Part shown: positions 11,412 through 21,556 of the stretch, in pieces
Layout: each line of letters starts with the position of its first letter
Numbering within the stretch: position 1 is the first letter of the stretch
Source of the DNA: Gemmatimonadota bacterium
GTDB taxonomy: Bacteria; Gemmatimonadota; Gemmatimonadetes; Longimicrobiales; Gaopeijiaceae
Length of the DNA stretch: 43,763 bases
NCBI GenBank assembly: GCA_028873825.1
Contig: JAPPNM010000163.1
Location: 1 to 43,763, forward strand
Reading direction: 5' to 3'
Notes under the pieces: generated by a model
The model's input: the letters and a program-made list of their open reading frames with translations, nothing else
The model's database searches: none
What the model was told of the DNA's origin: nothing
Position numbers and translations under genes: made by a program

Positions 11412-11518
11412 CTCTCAGGGACCGTCGGACCCCCACCGCCGCCGCGTCCAGATCGCGGCACCGTCGGCCCTGCCGGCCTCCAGCTCTCAGGGACCGTCGG
11501 ACCCCCACCGCCGCCGCG
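11412..11518. repeat. 35-bp perfect direct repeat, period 72 bp, covering the 3' end of ddl
   Basis: ctctcagggaccgtcggacccccaccgccgccgcg at 11412-11446 and again at 11484-11518. Confidence 0.95.
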
Positions 11519-12620
11519 CCCCCGCGTCCCGCCCCAGTCGGCAGATCCGTTCGCACAGAGCCGGGAACTCCATCCCCGCCGCGCGCCCCGCCTTCGGCAG
11601 CAGGCTGTTCGCGGTCAGCCCCGGGAGCGCGTTCGCCTCCAGGCACCAGACCTTCCCTCCCTCGTCCAACATGAAGTCCACCCGCGAGAAGTGCTCCATT
11701 CGCAGCAACCGGTGCACCGCCAGCGCCTGAGCCCGCAACGCGTCGGCCAGCGCGTCCGGGATGAGCGCGGGCGCCGTCTCCACCGCCAAGCCCGGCCGGT
11801 ACTTGCAGTCGAAGTCGAAGAGCTCCCGCAGCGGCTCGATTTCGACGACGGGGAGGGGCTCGCCGTCGAGGATCCCCACCGTGAACTCGCGCCCCTTCAC
11901 GTACGCCTCGTACATGGCCACGTCCCCCCCGGCCTCCGCGGCCTCCGCGGCCTCGTCCGCCTCGCGCGTGGACCGGGCCAGCACCAGGCGCAGCGACGAG
12001 CCCCCCGACGCCGGCTTGACGATCACGGGAAGTCCCAGACGCTCCGCCACCTCGCCCCCGGGCGTCGCGCCCGCTATCCAGTCCGGAGTCGCCACTCCCT
12101 CGTCCCGCAGCAGACGCTTGGTCAGATCCTTGTCCATCGCAAGGGCGCACGCGACGGGCCCGCTGCCGGTGTAGGGGATGCCCGCAACCTCCAGCAGCGC
12201 CTGGATCGTCCCGTCCTCGCCGGCGCCGCCGTGGAGGGCCAAGAAGACGACGTCCGCCTCCGCCAGCGCGGGCTCCGAGCGGATCACCCCGGCCTCCGGC
12301 AGCACGTGCGGCGCGCCCGGCGGCGGCAGCGGCACCTCGGCCCGGCCGATCCCGGACGCCCGAATCCGTCGCTCCAACGCGGCCGGCATGGCTCCGATCC
12401 CCGCGTCGACGCCCGTCACCCGGTGTCCCGCGGCGCGCAGGGCGGCGGCCACCTCGCACCCGCTGGCCAGCGACACGGCCCGCTCCTCCGAACCGCCCCC
12501 CATGAGGACGGCGACATGGATACGGTCCCGGCGCCGGCCGCCGCCCGGGTCCCGGTCCGGTCCGCCCCCCGGATTCCGGCGCGAGCCGCCCTCCGGACCT
12601 CGTCGCCGGCCGTTCCCCAC
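11487..12620 (-). CDS. ddl: D-alanine--D-alanine ligase
   Basis: 'HVAVLMGGGSEERAVSLASGCEVAAALRAAGHRV', 'FLALHGGAGEDGTIQALLEVAGIPYTGSGPVACALAMDKDLTKRLL', 'FSRVDFMLDEGGKVWCLEANALPGLTANSLLPKAGRAAGM'. Start uncertain; nearest in-frame GTG is at 12620. Confidence 0.93.
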   Translation of the reverse strand: MGNGRRRGPEGGSRRNPGGGPDRDPGGGRRRDRIHVAVLMGGGSEERAVSLASGCEVAAALRAAGHRVTGVDAGIGAMPAALERRIRASGIGRAEVPLPPPGAPHVLPEAGVIRSEPALAEADVVFLALHGGAGEDGTIQALLEVAGIPYTGSGPVACALAMDKDLTKRLLRDEGVATPDWIAGATPGGEVAERLGLPVIVKPASGGSSLRLVLARSTREADEAAEAAEAGGDVAMYEAYVKGREFTVGILDGEPLPVVEIEPLRELFDFDCKYRPGLAVETAPALIPDALADALRAQALAVHRLLRMEHFSRVDFMLDEGGKVWCLEANALPGLTANSLLPKAGRAAGMEFPALCERICRLGRDAGARRRWGSDGP

Positions 12621-12649
12621 CGGCCCCCCGTCCCCGCCGGGGGCCCCCT

Positions 12650-14062
12650 TCAAGGCGCGGCCGCCAGCGAACGGACCAGGTCGTGGCGCGTCAGGATGCC
12701 GTCGAGCCTCCCGTTCGCGCGGATCAGGACGGCGTGCGCGCTCCCGCTCAGGAGCCGCGTTGCCGCTTCGGCGTCCGCATGCTCGTCCAACACCGGGTAG
12801 GGCGCCTCCATGACGGACTCGACGTCCTGCTCCAGCACCCCCGGATCGGCGAGAACCGCGCTCATCAGCCTTCGCTCCGCCACGCTGCCGACGCACTCGC
12901 CGCCGACCACGACCGGAAGCTGCGAGACGTGGTGGGACGACAGCGTCGAGATGGCCATCCGCACCGGCGTGGACGGCGTCGCCGTGAGAAGTTCGGGAAG
13001 CGGCTCGATCTTGTCGGCCACCATCTCGGCCACCGTCGCCCGCCGCCGCGCCAGGAACCCGTTGTTGCGCATCCACTCCTCGTCGTACTGCTTGGTCAGG
13101 TAACGTTCGCCCCAGTCGCACAGGACGGCGACCACGAAGGCGTCCGGGTCGTCCAGGCGGCGCGCTTCGGCCACCGCGGCGCGCACGATCAAGCCGGACG
13201 ACCCGCCCACGAAGAGCCCTTCCTCGCGGACCAGGCGCCGGGCCATCGCGAAGGCCTCGCCGTCGGTCACGGTGACGTAGTCGTCGATGTAGTCGATGTC
13301 CAGCGCGCCGGGGATCTTGTCGTTCCCCAGGCCCTCGACCTTGTAGGGTTCGCCGGCGCCCGCCGTCCCCGTGTGATAGAACCCCGAGATTACCGATCCC
13401 ACCGGGTCGACCCCGACCACCCGCACCTCGGGATTCTTCTCCTTCAGATACCTTCCCGTTCCCGAGATCGTCCCCCCGGTGCCCGCGCCCGCGAAGAAGT
13501 GCGTGACCGCTCCCCGGCTCTGTTCCCACACCTCGGGACCCGTCGTCCGGTAGTGCGCTTCGGGGTTGGCGCGGTTGTAGAACTGGTCGGCCAGAAACCC
13601 GCCGGGCGTGGTCTCGGCGATGGTGCGGGCGCGGTTGACGTAGTGGTCGGGATGATCCGGCGGCACGGCCGTGGGAGTGATGACCACCTCCGCCCCGAAG
13701 GCGCGCAGAAGCTTGACCTTCTCCCGGCTCATCTTGTCGGGCATGGTGAAGATGCAGCGGTAGCCGCGCGTCGCGGCGGCCATCGCGATCGCCAGCCCGG
13801 TGTTGCCGCTCGTGCCCTCGACCACGGTTCCGCCCGGCTCGAGGAGGCCCGCCCTTTCGGCGGCCTCGATCATGGCGAGACCGATGCGGTCCTTGACCGA
13901 GCCGCCCGGATTCATGAACTCGGCCTTGCCGTAGACGGGGGTGCGGATTCCCCGGGTCACCCGGGTCAGCCGGATGAGAGGCGTCCACCCCACCAGGCCG
14001 AGCACGTCCTCGTACGGCTCGCCGTGGCGGGGCGCCCGCCCGGTTCCGGTCTCGCCCGTCAC
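12650..14062 (-). CDS. PLP-dependent cystathionine beta-synthase/cysteine synthase with C-terminal CBS domain pair
   Basis: 'LVGWTPLIRLTRV', 'KAEFMNPGGSVKDRIGLAMIEAAE', 'VVEGTSGNTGLAIAMAAATRGY', then a CBS tandem 'PVRMAISTLSSHHVSQLPVVVGGECVGSVAERRLMSAVL'. GTG start overlaps the upstream TGA. Confidence 0.95.
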   Translation of the reverse strand: MTGETGTGRAPRHGEPYEDVLGLVGWTPLIRLTRVTRGIRTPVYGKAEFMNPGGSVKDRIGLAMIEAAERAGLLEPGGTVVEGTSGNTGLAIAMAAATRGYRCIFTMPDKMSREKVKLLRAFGAEVVITPTAVPPDHPDHYVNRARTIAETTPGGFLADQFYNRANPEAHYRTTGPEVWEQSRGAVTHFFAGAGTGGTISGTGRYLKEKNPEVRVVGVDPVGSVISGFYHTGTAGAGEPYKVEGLGNDKIPGALDIDYIDDYVTVTDGEAFAMARRLVREEGLFVGGSSGLIVRAAVAEARRLDDPDAFVVAVLCDWGERYLTKQYDEEWMRNNGFLARRRATVAEMVADKIEPLPELLTATPSTPVRMAISTLSSHHVSQLPVVVGGECVGSVAERRLMSAVLADPGVLEQDVESVMEAPYPVLDEHADAEAATRLLSGSAHAVLIRANGRLDGILTRHDLVRSLAAAP

Positions 14063-14517
14063 CCGCACAACCCCGGGGCGGCGCTGGGGCTGGACCCGGA
14101 CGGGCGCGCGGAGGTCCCCGGGGCCGGGACTTGCGGGCGGTTCGCCCGCGCGGGCTGCGCGTCCTTCGAGAAGTGCACCGGAACGCGCGCCCACACCCGC
14201 ACGGGTTCGCCCCCTTTCGTCGCCGGTTCGAACTCCATCGCGAGAGCTCCCCTCGCCGCCGCCGAATCGAGCGCCCGGTGGCCGCTGCTCTCCACGACCG
14301 TCACGCTGTCGACCCCGCCTTCCTCGTTCACCAGAACCCGCACCACCGTGCTCCCTTCGATGCCCCGGTCCCAGAGCTCGAGCGGATACTCCACCGGGCT
14401 CTCGGTGAACAGGGGCTTGGGCTTCTCGATGTCCGGGTCGCCGCGGCATGCGGCGGCCGGCAGCGCCGCCGCGGCGACGGCCGCCGCCGCGAGCGCGACC
14501 GGCGAAGCGCGCTTCAC
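14059..14517 (-). CDS. TonB C-terminal domain (energy transducer-like) lipoprotein
   Basis: Signal/lipobox 'LPAAAC'; 'YPLELWDRGIEGSTVVRVLVNEEGGVDSVTVVESSGHRALDSAAARGALAMEFEPATKGGEPVRVWARVPVHF' is a typical TonB-C fold. Confidence 0.88.
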   Translation of the reverse strand: MKRASPVALAAAAVAAAALPAAACRGDPDIEKPKPLFTESPVEYPLELWDRGIEGSTVVRVLVNEEGGVDSVTVVESSGHRALDSAAARGALAMEFEPATKGGEPVRVWARVPVHFSKDAQPARANRPQVPAPGTSARPSGSSPSAAPGLCG

Positions 14518-17159
14518 GACCGCCCCGCCTCCGCCCTGAGGGCGTGCAGCACGTTCAGCGCTTCCAGCGGCGTCATGCGATCGGGCTCCAGGCCCCGGAG
14601 CCGGTCCACCACCGGATGGACCGGATCGAAGAGGGAAAGCTGGCCCGAACCGGTCGCCGCGGCCGTCCCGCCCCCCTTCCGGCCCAGGCCGCCGCCTCTC
14701 CCCGAACGGGTTCCCTCCAGCTCCGCCAGAAGCTCCGTCGCGCGGGCGACAAGCTCCGGCGGAAGGCCCGCCAGGCGCGCCACCTGGATCCCGTAGGACC
14801 GGTCCGCGCCTCCCTCCTCCAGGCGCCGCAGGAAGACGATGTCCTCGCCCGCCTCCCTCACGGCCACGTTCAGGTTCCTGACTCCGGACAGCCGGTCGCC
14901 GAGCTGGGTGAGCTCGTGATAGTGCGTCGCGAAGACCGCCTTCGCACCCACGTTGTCGTGCAGGTGTTCGGTGACGGCCCACGCGATCGACACTCCGTCG
15001 TAGGTGGAGGTGCCGCGCCCGATTTCGTCCAGCAGCACGAGGCTCCGGTCGCTGGCGCCGTGCACGATCGCGGACGTCTCGTGCATCTCGACCATGAAGG
15101 TCGACTGCCCCCGGGCCAGGCTGTCCGAGGCGCCCACCCGGGTGAAGACGCGGTCGCAGACCCCGAGGCGGGCGCTCTTCGCGGGTACGAACGACCCGGC
15201 CTGGGCCATGAGCTGGATCAGACCGACCTGGCGCAGCACCGTGCTCTTGCCGGCCATGTTGGGACCGGTCAGGATCACGATGCGCCCGTCCTCGTCGAGC
15301 CGGAGGTCGTTGGGAATGAAGTCCTCGCGCGGCATCATCGTCTCGACGACCGGGTGCCGGCCCTCGACGATGTCCAGCTCGAACCCTGTGGTGACTTCGG
15401 GGCGGACGTACCCGCGCCTCTCGGCCACCTCCGCCAGCGCGGCCATCACGTCCAGGGTCGCGATCCTCCGGCTGGCCTCCTGGATGCGCGGCACGGCGAG
15501 GGCCAGCTCGGCCCGCACGCGCAGAAAGAGCGTCTGCTCCAGGCGGGCGATCCGGTCCTCGGCGTCGAAGACTTTCTCCTCCCACTCCTTGAGCTCCGGC
15601 GTGAAGTACCGCTCCGCGTTGGCCAGCGTCTGCTTGCGGATGAAGTCGCCGGGGACGCGCGAGAGGTTCGCGCGCGTGACCTCCACGTAGTAGCCGAAGA
15701 CCTTGTTGAACCCGACCTTCAGGGAGGCGATGCCGGTTCGTTCCCGCTCCCTGGCCTGCAGCCGCGCGATGAAGTCGCGGGCCCCGTCCCGCAGCGTTCT
15801 GAGCTCGTCGAGCTCCTTGCTGAACCCCTCCCGGACGACACCGCCGTCGGCCAGCGCGGCCGGCGCGTCGTCGGCGATGGCCGCGGCGATTCGCGCCTCG
15901 ACGTCGTCCACCGTGTCCAGCTCCCCGGCCAGACCGCGCAGCGTCTCGCTTTCGAGCTCCTCGCCCGCGGCGGCCACGGCCGGCAGCTCGCGGACCGAGT
16001 GGCCCAGCGCAAGCACCTCCCGCGGGGTGGCCCGCCCGGAGCCGATCTTGGTGCCGAGCCTGTCCAGGTCCCGGATGCGCCCCAGGGCCGCGCGGAAGCG
16101 GGCGCGCGCGCCCGGCTCCGCGAAGAGCTCCGCCACTCCCTCCTGTCTGCTCCGGATCTCGCCGGGGTCGAGCCGGGGATTCAGCAGCCAAGTCCGGAGC
16201 AGGCGCGCGCCCATGGGCGTGGCCGTCGCGTCCAGCACGGACAGAAGGGAGGCGTCGCCGTCGTGGGGCCGCAGGGGCTCGACCAGCTCCAGGTTGCGCC
16301 GAGTCATCGTGTCCAGTTTCATGACCGCGCCGGGACGCTGGATCCGGGGGGCTCGCACATGCTTCGCCGAACCGGGCCGGACCTCTTCCGCATAGGCGAC
16401 CAGCGCTCCGGCCGCACGCACCATCAACCCGTCTCCGGCCTCGAAGCCGAAGCCGTCGAGCGACTTCACGCGGTACCGCCTCTCAAGCTCGTCGCGGGCG
16501 ATCTCGCGGTCGAAGAGCCAGTCCGGCCGGACGGTGCGCACGGCGTCGGTCTCTCCGGCGGCCAGCCCGGCCGCGGACTCCGGCAGGAGAAGCTCGCGGG
16601 GCTCCAGACGCTCGAGTTCGTCCGCCACCTCGCCGGATCCGGCTTCCAGCACGACGAGTTCGCCCGTCGAGACGTCCAGGGCGGCGAGTCCCAGCGACCC
16701 GTCGCCGGGAACAAGCGCCAGGAGGAAGTTGTGGCGCTCCGCCTCCAGGAGCGCGTCCGCGACCACTGTACCGGGGGTGACCGTGTCGACGACTTCCCTG
16801 CGCACGATTCCCTTCGCCTCGGCCGGGTCTTCGGTCTGGTCGCAGACCGCGACCTTCCTGCCGAGCCCGACCAGCTTCACCAGGTAGTCCTCGAGCGCCT
16901 TGGCCGGGACTCCGGCGAGCGGTACTCTCGAGGCCGCGCCGTTGTTGCGGGAGGTGAGGGTCAGGTCCAGAAGCCGCGCGCCCTCCTCGGCGTCCTCGCA
17001 GAACAGCTCGTAGAAGTCCCCGACGCGAAAGAAGACGAGGGCGTCGCGGTGGCGGGACTTCACCTCCCGCCACTGTCGCATGAGCGGGGTGTCGGTGCTC
17101 GTGGGAGAAGTCGCCAAGGCCTTGCGGGGCTGTAGGCCCGTGGACGAACCCCCCGGCAT
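14514..17159 (-). CDS. mutS: DNA mismatch repair protein MutS
   Basis: 'DTPLMRQWREVKSRHRDALVFFRVGDFYELFCEDAEEGARLLDLTLTSRNNG', 'ILTGPNMAGKSTVLRQVGLIQLMAQAGSFVPA', 'LDEIGRGTSTYDGVSIAWAVTEHLH'. Start ambiguous: ATG 17159 lies in a dispersed repeat; TTG 17117 is a good alternative. Confidence 0.97.
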   Translation of the reverse strand: MPGGSSTGLQPRKALATSPTSTDTPLMRQWREVKSRHRDALVFFRVGDFYELFCEDAEEGARLLDLTLTSRNNGAASRVPLAGVPAKALEDYLVKLVGLGRKVAVCDQTEDPAEAKGIVRREVVDTVTPGTVVADALLEAERHNFLLALVPGDGSLGLAALDVSTGELVVLEAGSGEVADELERLEPRELLLPESAAGLAAGETDAVRTVRPDWLFDREIARDELERRYRVKSLDGFGFEAGDGLMVRAAGALVAYAEEVRPGSAKHVRAPRIQRPGAVMKLDTMTRRNLELVEPLRPHDGDASLLSVLDATATPMGARLLRTWLLNPRLDPGEIRSRQEGVAELFAEPGARARFRAALGRIRDLDRLGTKIGSGRATPREVLALGHSVRELPAVAAAGEELESETLRGLAGELDTVDDVEARIAAAIADDAPAALADGGVVREGFSKELDELRTLRDGARDFIARLQARERERTGIASLKVGFNKVFGYYVEVTRANLSRVPGDFIRKQTLANAERYFTPELKEWEEKVFDAEDRIARLEQTLFLRVRAELALAVPRIQEASRRIATLDVMAALAEVAERRGYVRPEVTTGFELDIVEGRHPVVETMMPREDFIPNDLRLDEDGRIVILTGPNMAGKSTVLRQVGLIQLMAQAGSFVPAKSARLGVCDRVFTRVGASDSLARGQSTFMVEMHETSAIVHGASDRSLVLLDEIGRGTSTYDGVSIAWAVTEHLHDNVGAKAVFATHYHELTQLGDRLSGVRNLNVAVREAGEDIVFLRRLEEGGADRSYGIQVARLAGLPPELVARATELLAELEGTRSGRGGGLGRKGGGTAAATGSGQLSLFDPVHPVVDRLRGLEPDRMTPLEALNVLHALRAEAGRS

Positions 17160-17277
17160 TCGACCGGCTCTCGGCGCTCGCCGGGATCGGTCCACGGACT
17201 CCTGTCGCGCCGGCGATCCGTTCCGTCCGGCGCCGCGTTGGGTGCCGGGTCTACGATACCGCCGCCGCAAGCGGCGA

Positions 17278-19581
17278 TCAACCGGGCGCGTACCTTCGCA
17301 ACCGGTTGGCGTTGGCCACCACCGTGACCGAACTGAACGCCATGGCCGCTCCGGCGATCATCGGCGAGAGGAGCAGTCCCAGGGAGGGGTAGAGGGCGCC
17401 GGCGGCGATCGGAATGCCGACCGTGTTGTATGCGAAGGCCCCGACGAGGTTCTGAACGATGTTGCGGTGCGCGGCGCGAGAGATCCCGAGCAGCGTCTCC
17501 ACGCCCCGCAGCGAGTCGCCGAGGAGCGCCACGTCGCCGGTCTGGAGCGCGACATCGGTGCCGCCGCCCATCGCGATGCCGACATCCGCCGCCGCGAGCG
17601 CCGGCGCGTCGTTGATCCCGTCCCCGACCATCGCCACCACCCGCCCCCGCCCCCGCAGCGCCTCGACCGCGCGAGCCTTCCCGCCGGGAGAGACCCGCGC
17701 CGAGAACCGCGCGATGCCCGCCTGCTCCGCGATCCGCGCGGCGGCGGCCTCCTCGTCGCCCGTGAGCATCATCACCTCGACCCCGCGCCTCCGGAGCCGC
17801 CCCACCGCCTCCCGCGCCCCTGCGCGCAAAGCGTCCGCCACTCCGAACACTCCCGCCGCCGCCCCGTCCACGACCGCGACCACCGGCGTCGCGCCCTCGG
17901 CGGCGACCCGGTCGAGATGCTCCCCGAGCGGCGCCGCGTCCACTCCGCACGCGGCCGCGAACGACGGCGACCCCACGAGCACCCGGCGGCCAGCGACGGT
18001 CCCGGACGCCCCGCGACCGGGATGCGCGGCGAAGTTCTCCGCCGCGGGCCACGCCGCGCCCCGCTCCCGGGCGTACCGCACGATGGCCCGGGCCGCCGGG
18101 TGTTCCGACGCCGCCTCCACGCTCGCCGCCGCCTCCAGCAGCGCGCCTTCGGCGAACCCCGCGCAAGCGCCCGCGAAGACGACCCGGGGCTTGCCCACCG
18201 TCAGCGTCCCCGTCTTGTCCAGGACCGCGACGTCCACGCGCCGCGCCCGCTGCAGCGCCGCACCGTCCCTGATGAGCACTCCGTGCGCGGCCGCCTTGCC
18301 GATCGCGATCATCACGGAAATGGGCGTGGCCAGTCCCAGCGCGCACGGGCAGGCGATCACCAGCACCGCCACCGCCGTCACCGCCGCGAAGTTAGCCCGC
18401 GGCTCCGGCCCGGCCGCCATCCACACGCCGAAGGTGATCAGCGAGACCGCGATCACCGCCGGAACGAAGAGGCCGGCGACCGCGTCCACGGTCCTCTGGA
18501 CGGGAGGTTTCATGGCCTGGGCGCGCTGGACGGTCTCGACGATGCGCGCGAGCACCGTGTCGGCGCCCACCCGCTCGGTCTCGACGGTGAGCGAACCGGT
18601 GCCGTTGACGGTGCCTCCCACCACGGCATCGCCGGGCGACTTCGCGACCGGCATGCTTTCGCCCGTGAGCATCGACTCGTCCACCTCGCTCTCCCCCCGC
18701 CGGACCCGCCCGTCCAGAGGGATGCGCGCGCCGGGACGCACGAGCAGCCTGTCCCCCGGAACAACCTCCCCCAACGGCACCGTCTCGACTCCGCCCGCGG
18801 TCACCCGGTCGGCCGTGTCGGGAGTCAGGTCGAAGAGGGCCCGCAGAGCGCGCTCGGTGCGCCCCTTGGCCCTCGCCTCCACCGCCTGGCCCAGAACCAC
18901 GAGCGCGATCACGACCGCCACCGCCTCGTAGAAGGGCCGGGCGCTCCCCGCGGGGAAGAGGTGGGGCGCGGCCACCGCCGCCGTCGAGTACAGCCAGGCC
19001 GCGCCCGTTCCCAGCGCGACCAGGGTGTTCATGTCCGCCGCGCCGCGCCTTGCCGCGGTCCACGCTGCAGCGAAGAAACCCCGCCCCGCGTGGAGCAGGA
19101 TCGGCACGGTGAGCAGCGCCGACAGCCACCAGAGCGCGCGGCGGACCTCATCCGCGAGGACCGGCAGTCCCGGAATCATCTCCCAGTGACCGATCAGCAC
19201 GACGGGCAGCCCGCACGCCACGCCCACCCGGAACCGCCCGATAAGCTCGGCCCGCGTCTCGTCCCGGGCGGCATCCCGTTTCCGCGCGGCCTTCGCGACC
19301 TCGCCGGCGCCGGCCAGCACTTCCGCGCCGTATCCGGCGTCCTCGACCGCGCTTACGAGCAGCGCCGGATCGGCATCCCCCGGAGCGACCCGCACCCGGG
19401 CGACCTCCTCCACCAGGCTGACGCTGGCGCCGACCACTCCCTCGGCGCCGGCCAGCGCCTTCTCTACGGTGCTCACGCACGACGCGCAGTGCATGCCCCG
19501 GATGCCGAGCCGGACCTCGGCGGCGGACTCCGCCGGCCCAGTCCCCGCACCCTCGCGCGTCGCCGGAAGCCGACCCGTCAC
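17278..19581 (-). CDS. copA: Copper-translocating P1B-type ATPase with N-terminal HMA domain
   Basis: HMA motif GMHCASC, CPC motif '[35 protein letters not shown]', 'VLDKTGTLT', 'EHPAARAIV', '[28 protein letters not shown]'. GTG start overlaps the holA stop (GTGA). Confidence 0.95.
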   Translation of the reverse strand: MTGRLPATREGAGTGPAESAAEVRLGIRGMHCASCVSTVEKALAGAEGVVGASVSLVEEVARVRVAPGDADPALLVSAVEDAGYGAEVLAGAGEVAKAARKRDAARDETRAELIGRFRVGVACGLPVVLIGHWEMIPGLPVLADEVRRALWWLSALLTVPILLHAGRGFFAAAWTAARRGAADMNTLVALGTGAAWLYSTAAVAAPHLFPAGSARPFYEAVAVVIALVVLGQAVEARAKGRTERALRALFDLTPDTADRVTAGGVETVPLGEVVPGDRLLVRPGARIPLDGRVRRGESEVDESMLTGESMPVAKSPGDAVVGGTVNGTGSLTVETERVGADTVLARIVETVQRAQAMKPPVQRTVDAVAGLFVPAVIAVSLITFGVWMAAGPEPRANFAAVTAVAVLVIACPCALGLATPISVMIAIGKAAAHGVLIRDGAALQRARRVDVAVLDKTGTLTVGKPRVVFAGACAGFAEGALLEAAASVEAASEHPAARAIVRYARERGAAWPAAENFAAHPGRGASGTVAGRRVLVGSPSFAAACGVDAAPLGEHLDRVAAEGATPVVAVVDGAAAGVFGVADALRAGAREAVGRLRRRGVEVMMLTGDEEAAAARIAEQAGIARFSARVSPGGKARAVEALRGRGRVVAMVGDGINDAPALAAADVGIAMGGGTDVALQTGDVALLGDSLRGVETLLGISRAAHRNIVQNLVGAFAYNTVGIPIAAGALYPSLGLLLSPMIAGAAMAFSSVTVVANANRLRRYAPG

Positions 19582-20579
19582 GCGGAGCGTTCCCGCCCCC
19601 GCACCGTCAATCCCAGCAGCCATTCCTCCATGAGGACTTCGCCGGGGATCGCGCTGGCCTTCAGCAGCCGGTCCAGCCGGCGCAGTCCCCGCACCGCGTC
19701 GGCGAGCTCGGCGCGGGTCCATCGCCGCGCCTGCCCCACGACGCGCCGGGCCAGGAAGCGCTGGTGGGGCGGCAGCACCGGCCGCACCGCCGGCATGCCC
19801 CCCTCGATGGCAACTCCTATGCGCAGCAGCTGGGTGGAAAGCCCGACGACCAGCCGGACGACCGACTCCCCCTGTTCGAGGAGGACGGGAAGGCTTCGCA
19901 GCGCGTCCGGGATCCTGCGGCTGCCGACCAGGTCGAACCAGGCCCAGCGGTCCTGGCGGGGAAGCCGCACTCCGCCCTTCCGCACGGCGTCCACGTCCAC
20001 GACGGCCCCTTCGCCCACCATCTCGGCCAGCTTGCGCACTTCCTGGGTAAGTACGCCCAGCTCCGTCCCGGCCGCGCCGGCGAGCGCACGCGCGGCCTCG
20101 ATTTCGACCGTGACGCCGAGTTCCTCTCCGGCCCACGACACCAGCCACCCGGGGGCCTCGTCGGCGGACACGGATTTGAACTCGACCGCCGTGGCGATTT
20201 TGGCGAGATCCTTGTAGAACTTGGCCCGGGACCGGGGCGGAATCGTCGCCTGCAGGATCAGAACCAGTCCTTCCGGCGGACCGCCGGCCGCGTCGAGAAC
20301 CACCTGGCGCGCCCTGGGGCTTGCCGCCAGCGCCTCCGCCTCCTTCACGTACACGACGCGCCAGGGGGCCATCATCGGCGGCGTGGCGATGACCGACGCC
20401 AACCGCTCCACCGTCGTGTTCGAGCCCTCGATGCGATCGACGTTGAAGTCGGCGGTGGCCGGATCGGCGTAGCGCTCCACGAGCTCCCGCGCCGCGGCCG
20501 ACTTGCGGTATTCGTCACCGCCGTGGAGGAAGAAAACACCTCCGTCCCGGGCGGTGCCGAGCGACCCGGGCAGCAGCAT
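19578..20579 (-). CDS. holA: DNA polymerase III subunit delta
   Basis: '[28 protein letters not shown]', '[16 protein letters not shown]', '[25 protein letters not shown]', '[17 protein letters not shown]'. Likely start [14 protein letters not shown] at about 20579. Confidence 0.9.
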   Translation of the reverse strand: MLLPGSLGTARDGGVFFLHGGDEYRKSAAARELVERYADPATADFNVDRIEGSNTTVERLASVIATPPMMAPWRVVYVKEAEALAASPRARQVVLDAAGGPPEGLVLILQATIPPRSRAKFYKDLAKIATAVEFKSVSADEAPGWLVSWAGEELGVTVEIEAARALAGAAGTELGVLTQEVRKLAEMVGEGAVVDVDAVRKGGVRLPRQDRWAWFDLVGSRRIPDALRSLPVLLEQGESVVRLVVGLSTQLLRIGVAIEGGMPAVRPVLPPHQRFLARRVVGQARRWTRAELADAVRGLRRLDRLLKASAIPGEVLMEEWLLGLTVRGRERSA

Positions 20580-20632
20580 AGGTGGCCCTCGGCCGCCCCG
20601 CACGCGCGTCAGCCGCGGCCGGCGGCGGCCCG

Positions 20633-20711
20633 TGGACGGATCCGCGCGAGGACCGGGAGCGGCGGGCTGCCGACGGCTGGACGGATCCGCACGAGCACCG
20701 GGAGCGGCGGG
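20633..20711. repeat. 34-bp near-perfect direct repeat, period 45 bp, between the anti-sigma and holA genes
   Basis: tggacggatccgcgcgaggaccgggagcggcggg (20633-20666) and tggacggatccgcacgagcaccgggagcggcggg (20678-20711). Confidence 0.92.
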
Positions 20712-21302
20712 TTAGTCCGGATCCGAGTACCCGTCGGCCTCCCCGGCCTGGCCGGGTCCGAACTCGAAGGGCATCGATCGGACGACCTCCTCCGGTTCGT
20801 CCCGCCGGGACTCCGGCGGCACGGCGGTGCCGGACGGAGACGACGGCGGAGCGGCCGGCGCGGGTGGATCCCCCGCCGCGACCGGCGGCATCCGGACCTC
20901 GGGGACGTGTCCGGAGAAGAAGGGACCCCAGGCGGCCGCGGTCACGAGCAACGTCGCCAGGACCGCCGCGGTCGGCGTCAGCCCGGCGCCCGCCATGCCC
21001 GAAGCCGGCGGCTCCGGCTCGGAAGCGGCGGCCAGACGGCGCACCTCGGCGACGGTAAGGCGGCGGCGAGGCGGCGCCCACGACATCTTCCGGAGCGCGT
21101 CGACCCCCTTGCGGACCACCCGATCATAGCGTCTGCAGCGGCCGCACACCGCCATGTGGCCCCTGAAGAACGACCATCCCTCGTCGTCGAGGAGGCCGTC
21201 GCGGTAGTCCGAATACCGGTCCAGGAACGCACGACAGCGCTCCGGAGCGGGAGCGGCCGCGATTCCCAACGGGTCCTCTCGATATGGGATCTTTTCGTTC
21301 AC
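20712..21302 (-). CDS. Anti-sigma factor with zinc-finger-like N-terminus and one TM segment
   Basis: GTG start; 'CRAFLDRYSDYRDGLLDDEGWSFFRGHMAVCGRCRRYDRVVRKGVDALR' (HxxxCxxC), TM 'PTAAVLATLLVTAAAWGPFF'; downstream of an ECF sigma gene. Confidence 0.85.
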   Translation of the reverse strand: MNEKIPYREDPLGIAAAPAPERCRAFLDRYSDYRDGLLDDEGWSFFRGHMAVCGRCRRYDRVVRKGVDALRKMSWAPPRRRLTVAEVRRLAAASEPEPPASGMAGAGLTPTAAVLATLLVTAAAWGPFFSGHVPEVRMPPVAAGDPPAPAAPPSSPSGTAVPPESRRDEPEEVVRSMPFEFGPGQAGEADGYSDPD

Positions 21303-21556
21303 TGTTCCCTCGGCGCTGCAGGCCCGATGCCGATTGCCGACACCCCGCCGCCACCCTTGCCCTCCCGCGGCGGCCGCCACCGGCCCGGATGCGGTCCGGA
21401 GGTTCACATTAAGGTAGCACCGGCGCCCCGGGCTGCATACAGGTACAGCGAAACGGGCGTGCGGGTTCCATCGGAACGGCGGATTCCGGCCGCGAACGGG
21501 GTGGCGCGATCCGCCATCGGCCGTCGACGACATCCGGCCGGGCGTTTCCGGGGAGA

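Noticed and set aside
17080-20217. 1045-aa plus-strand ORF
   Set aside because: Antisense to the copper ATPase and holA; Arg/His/Pro-rich composition typical of spurious high-GC frames.
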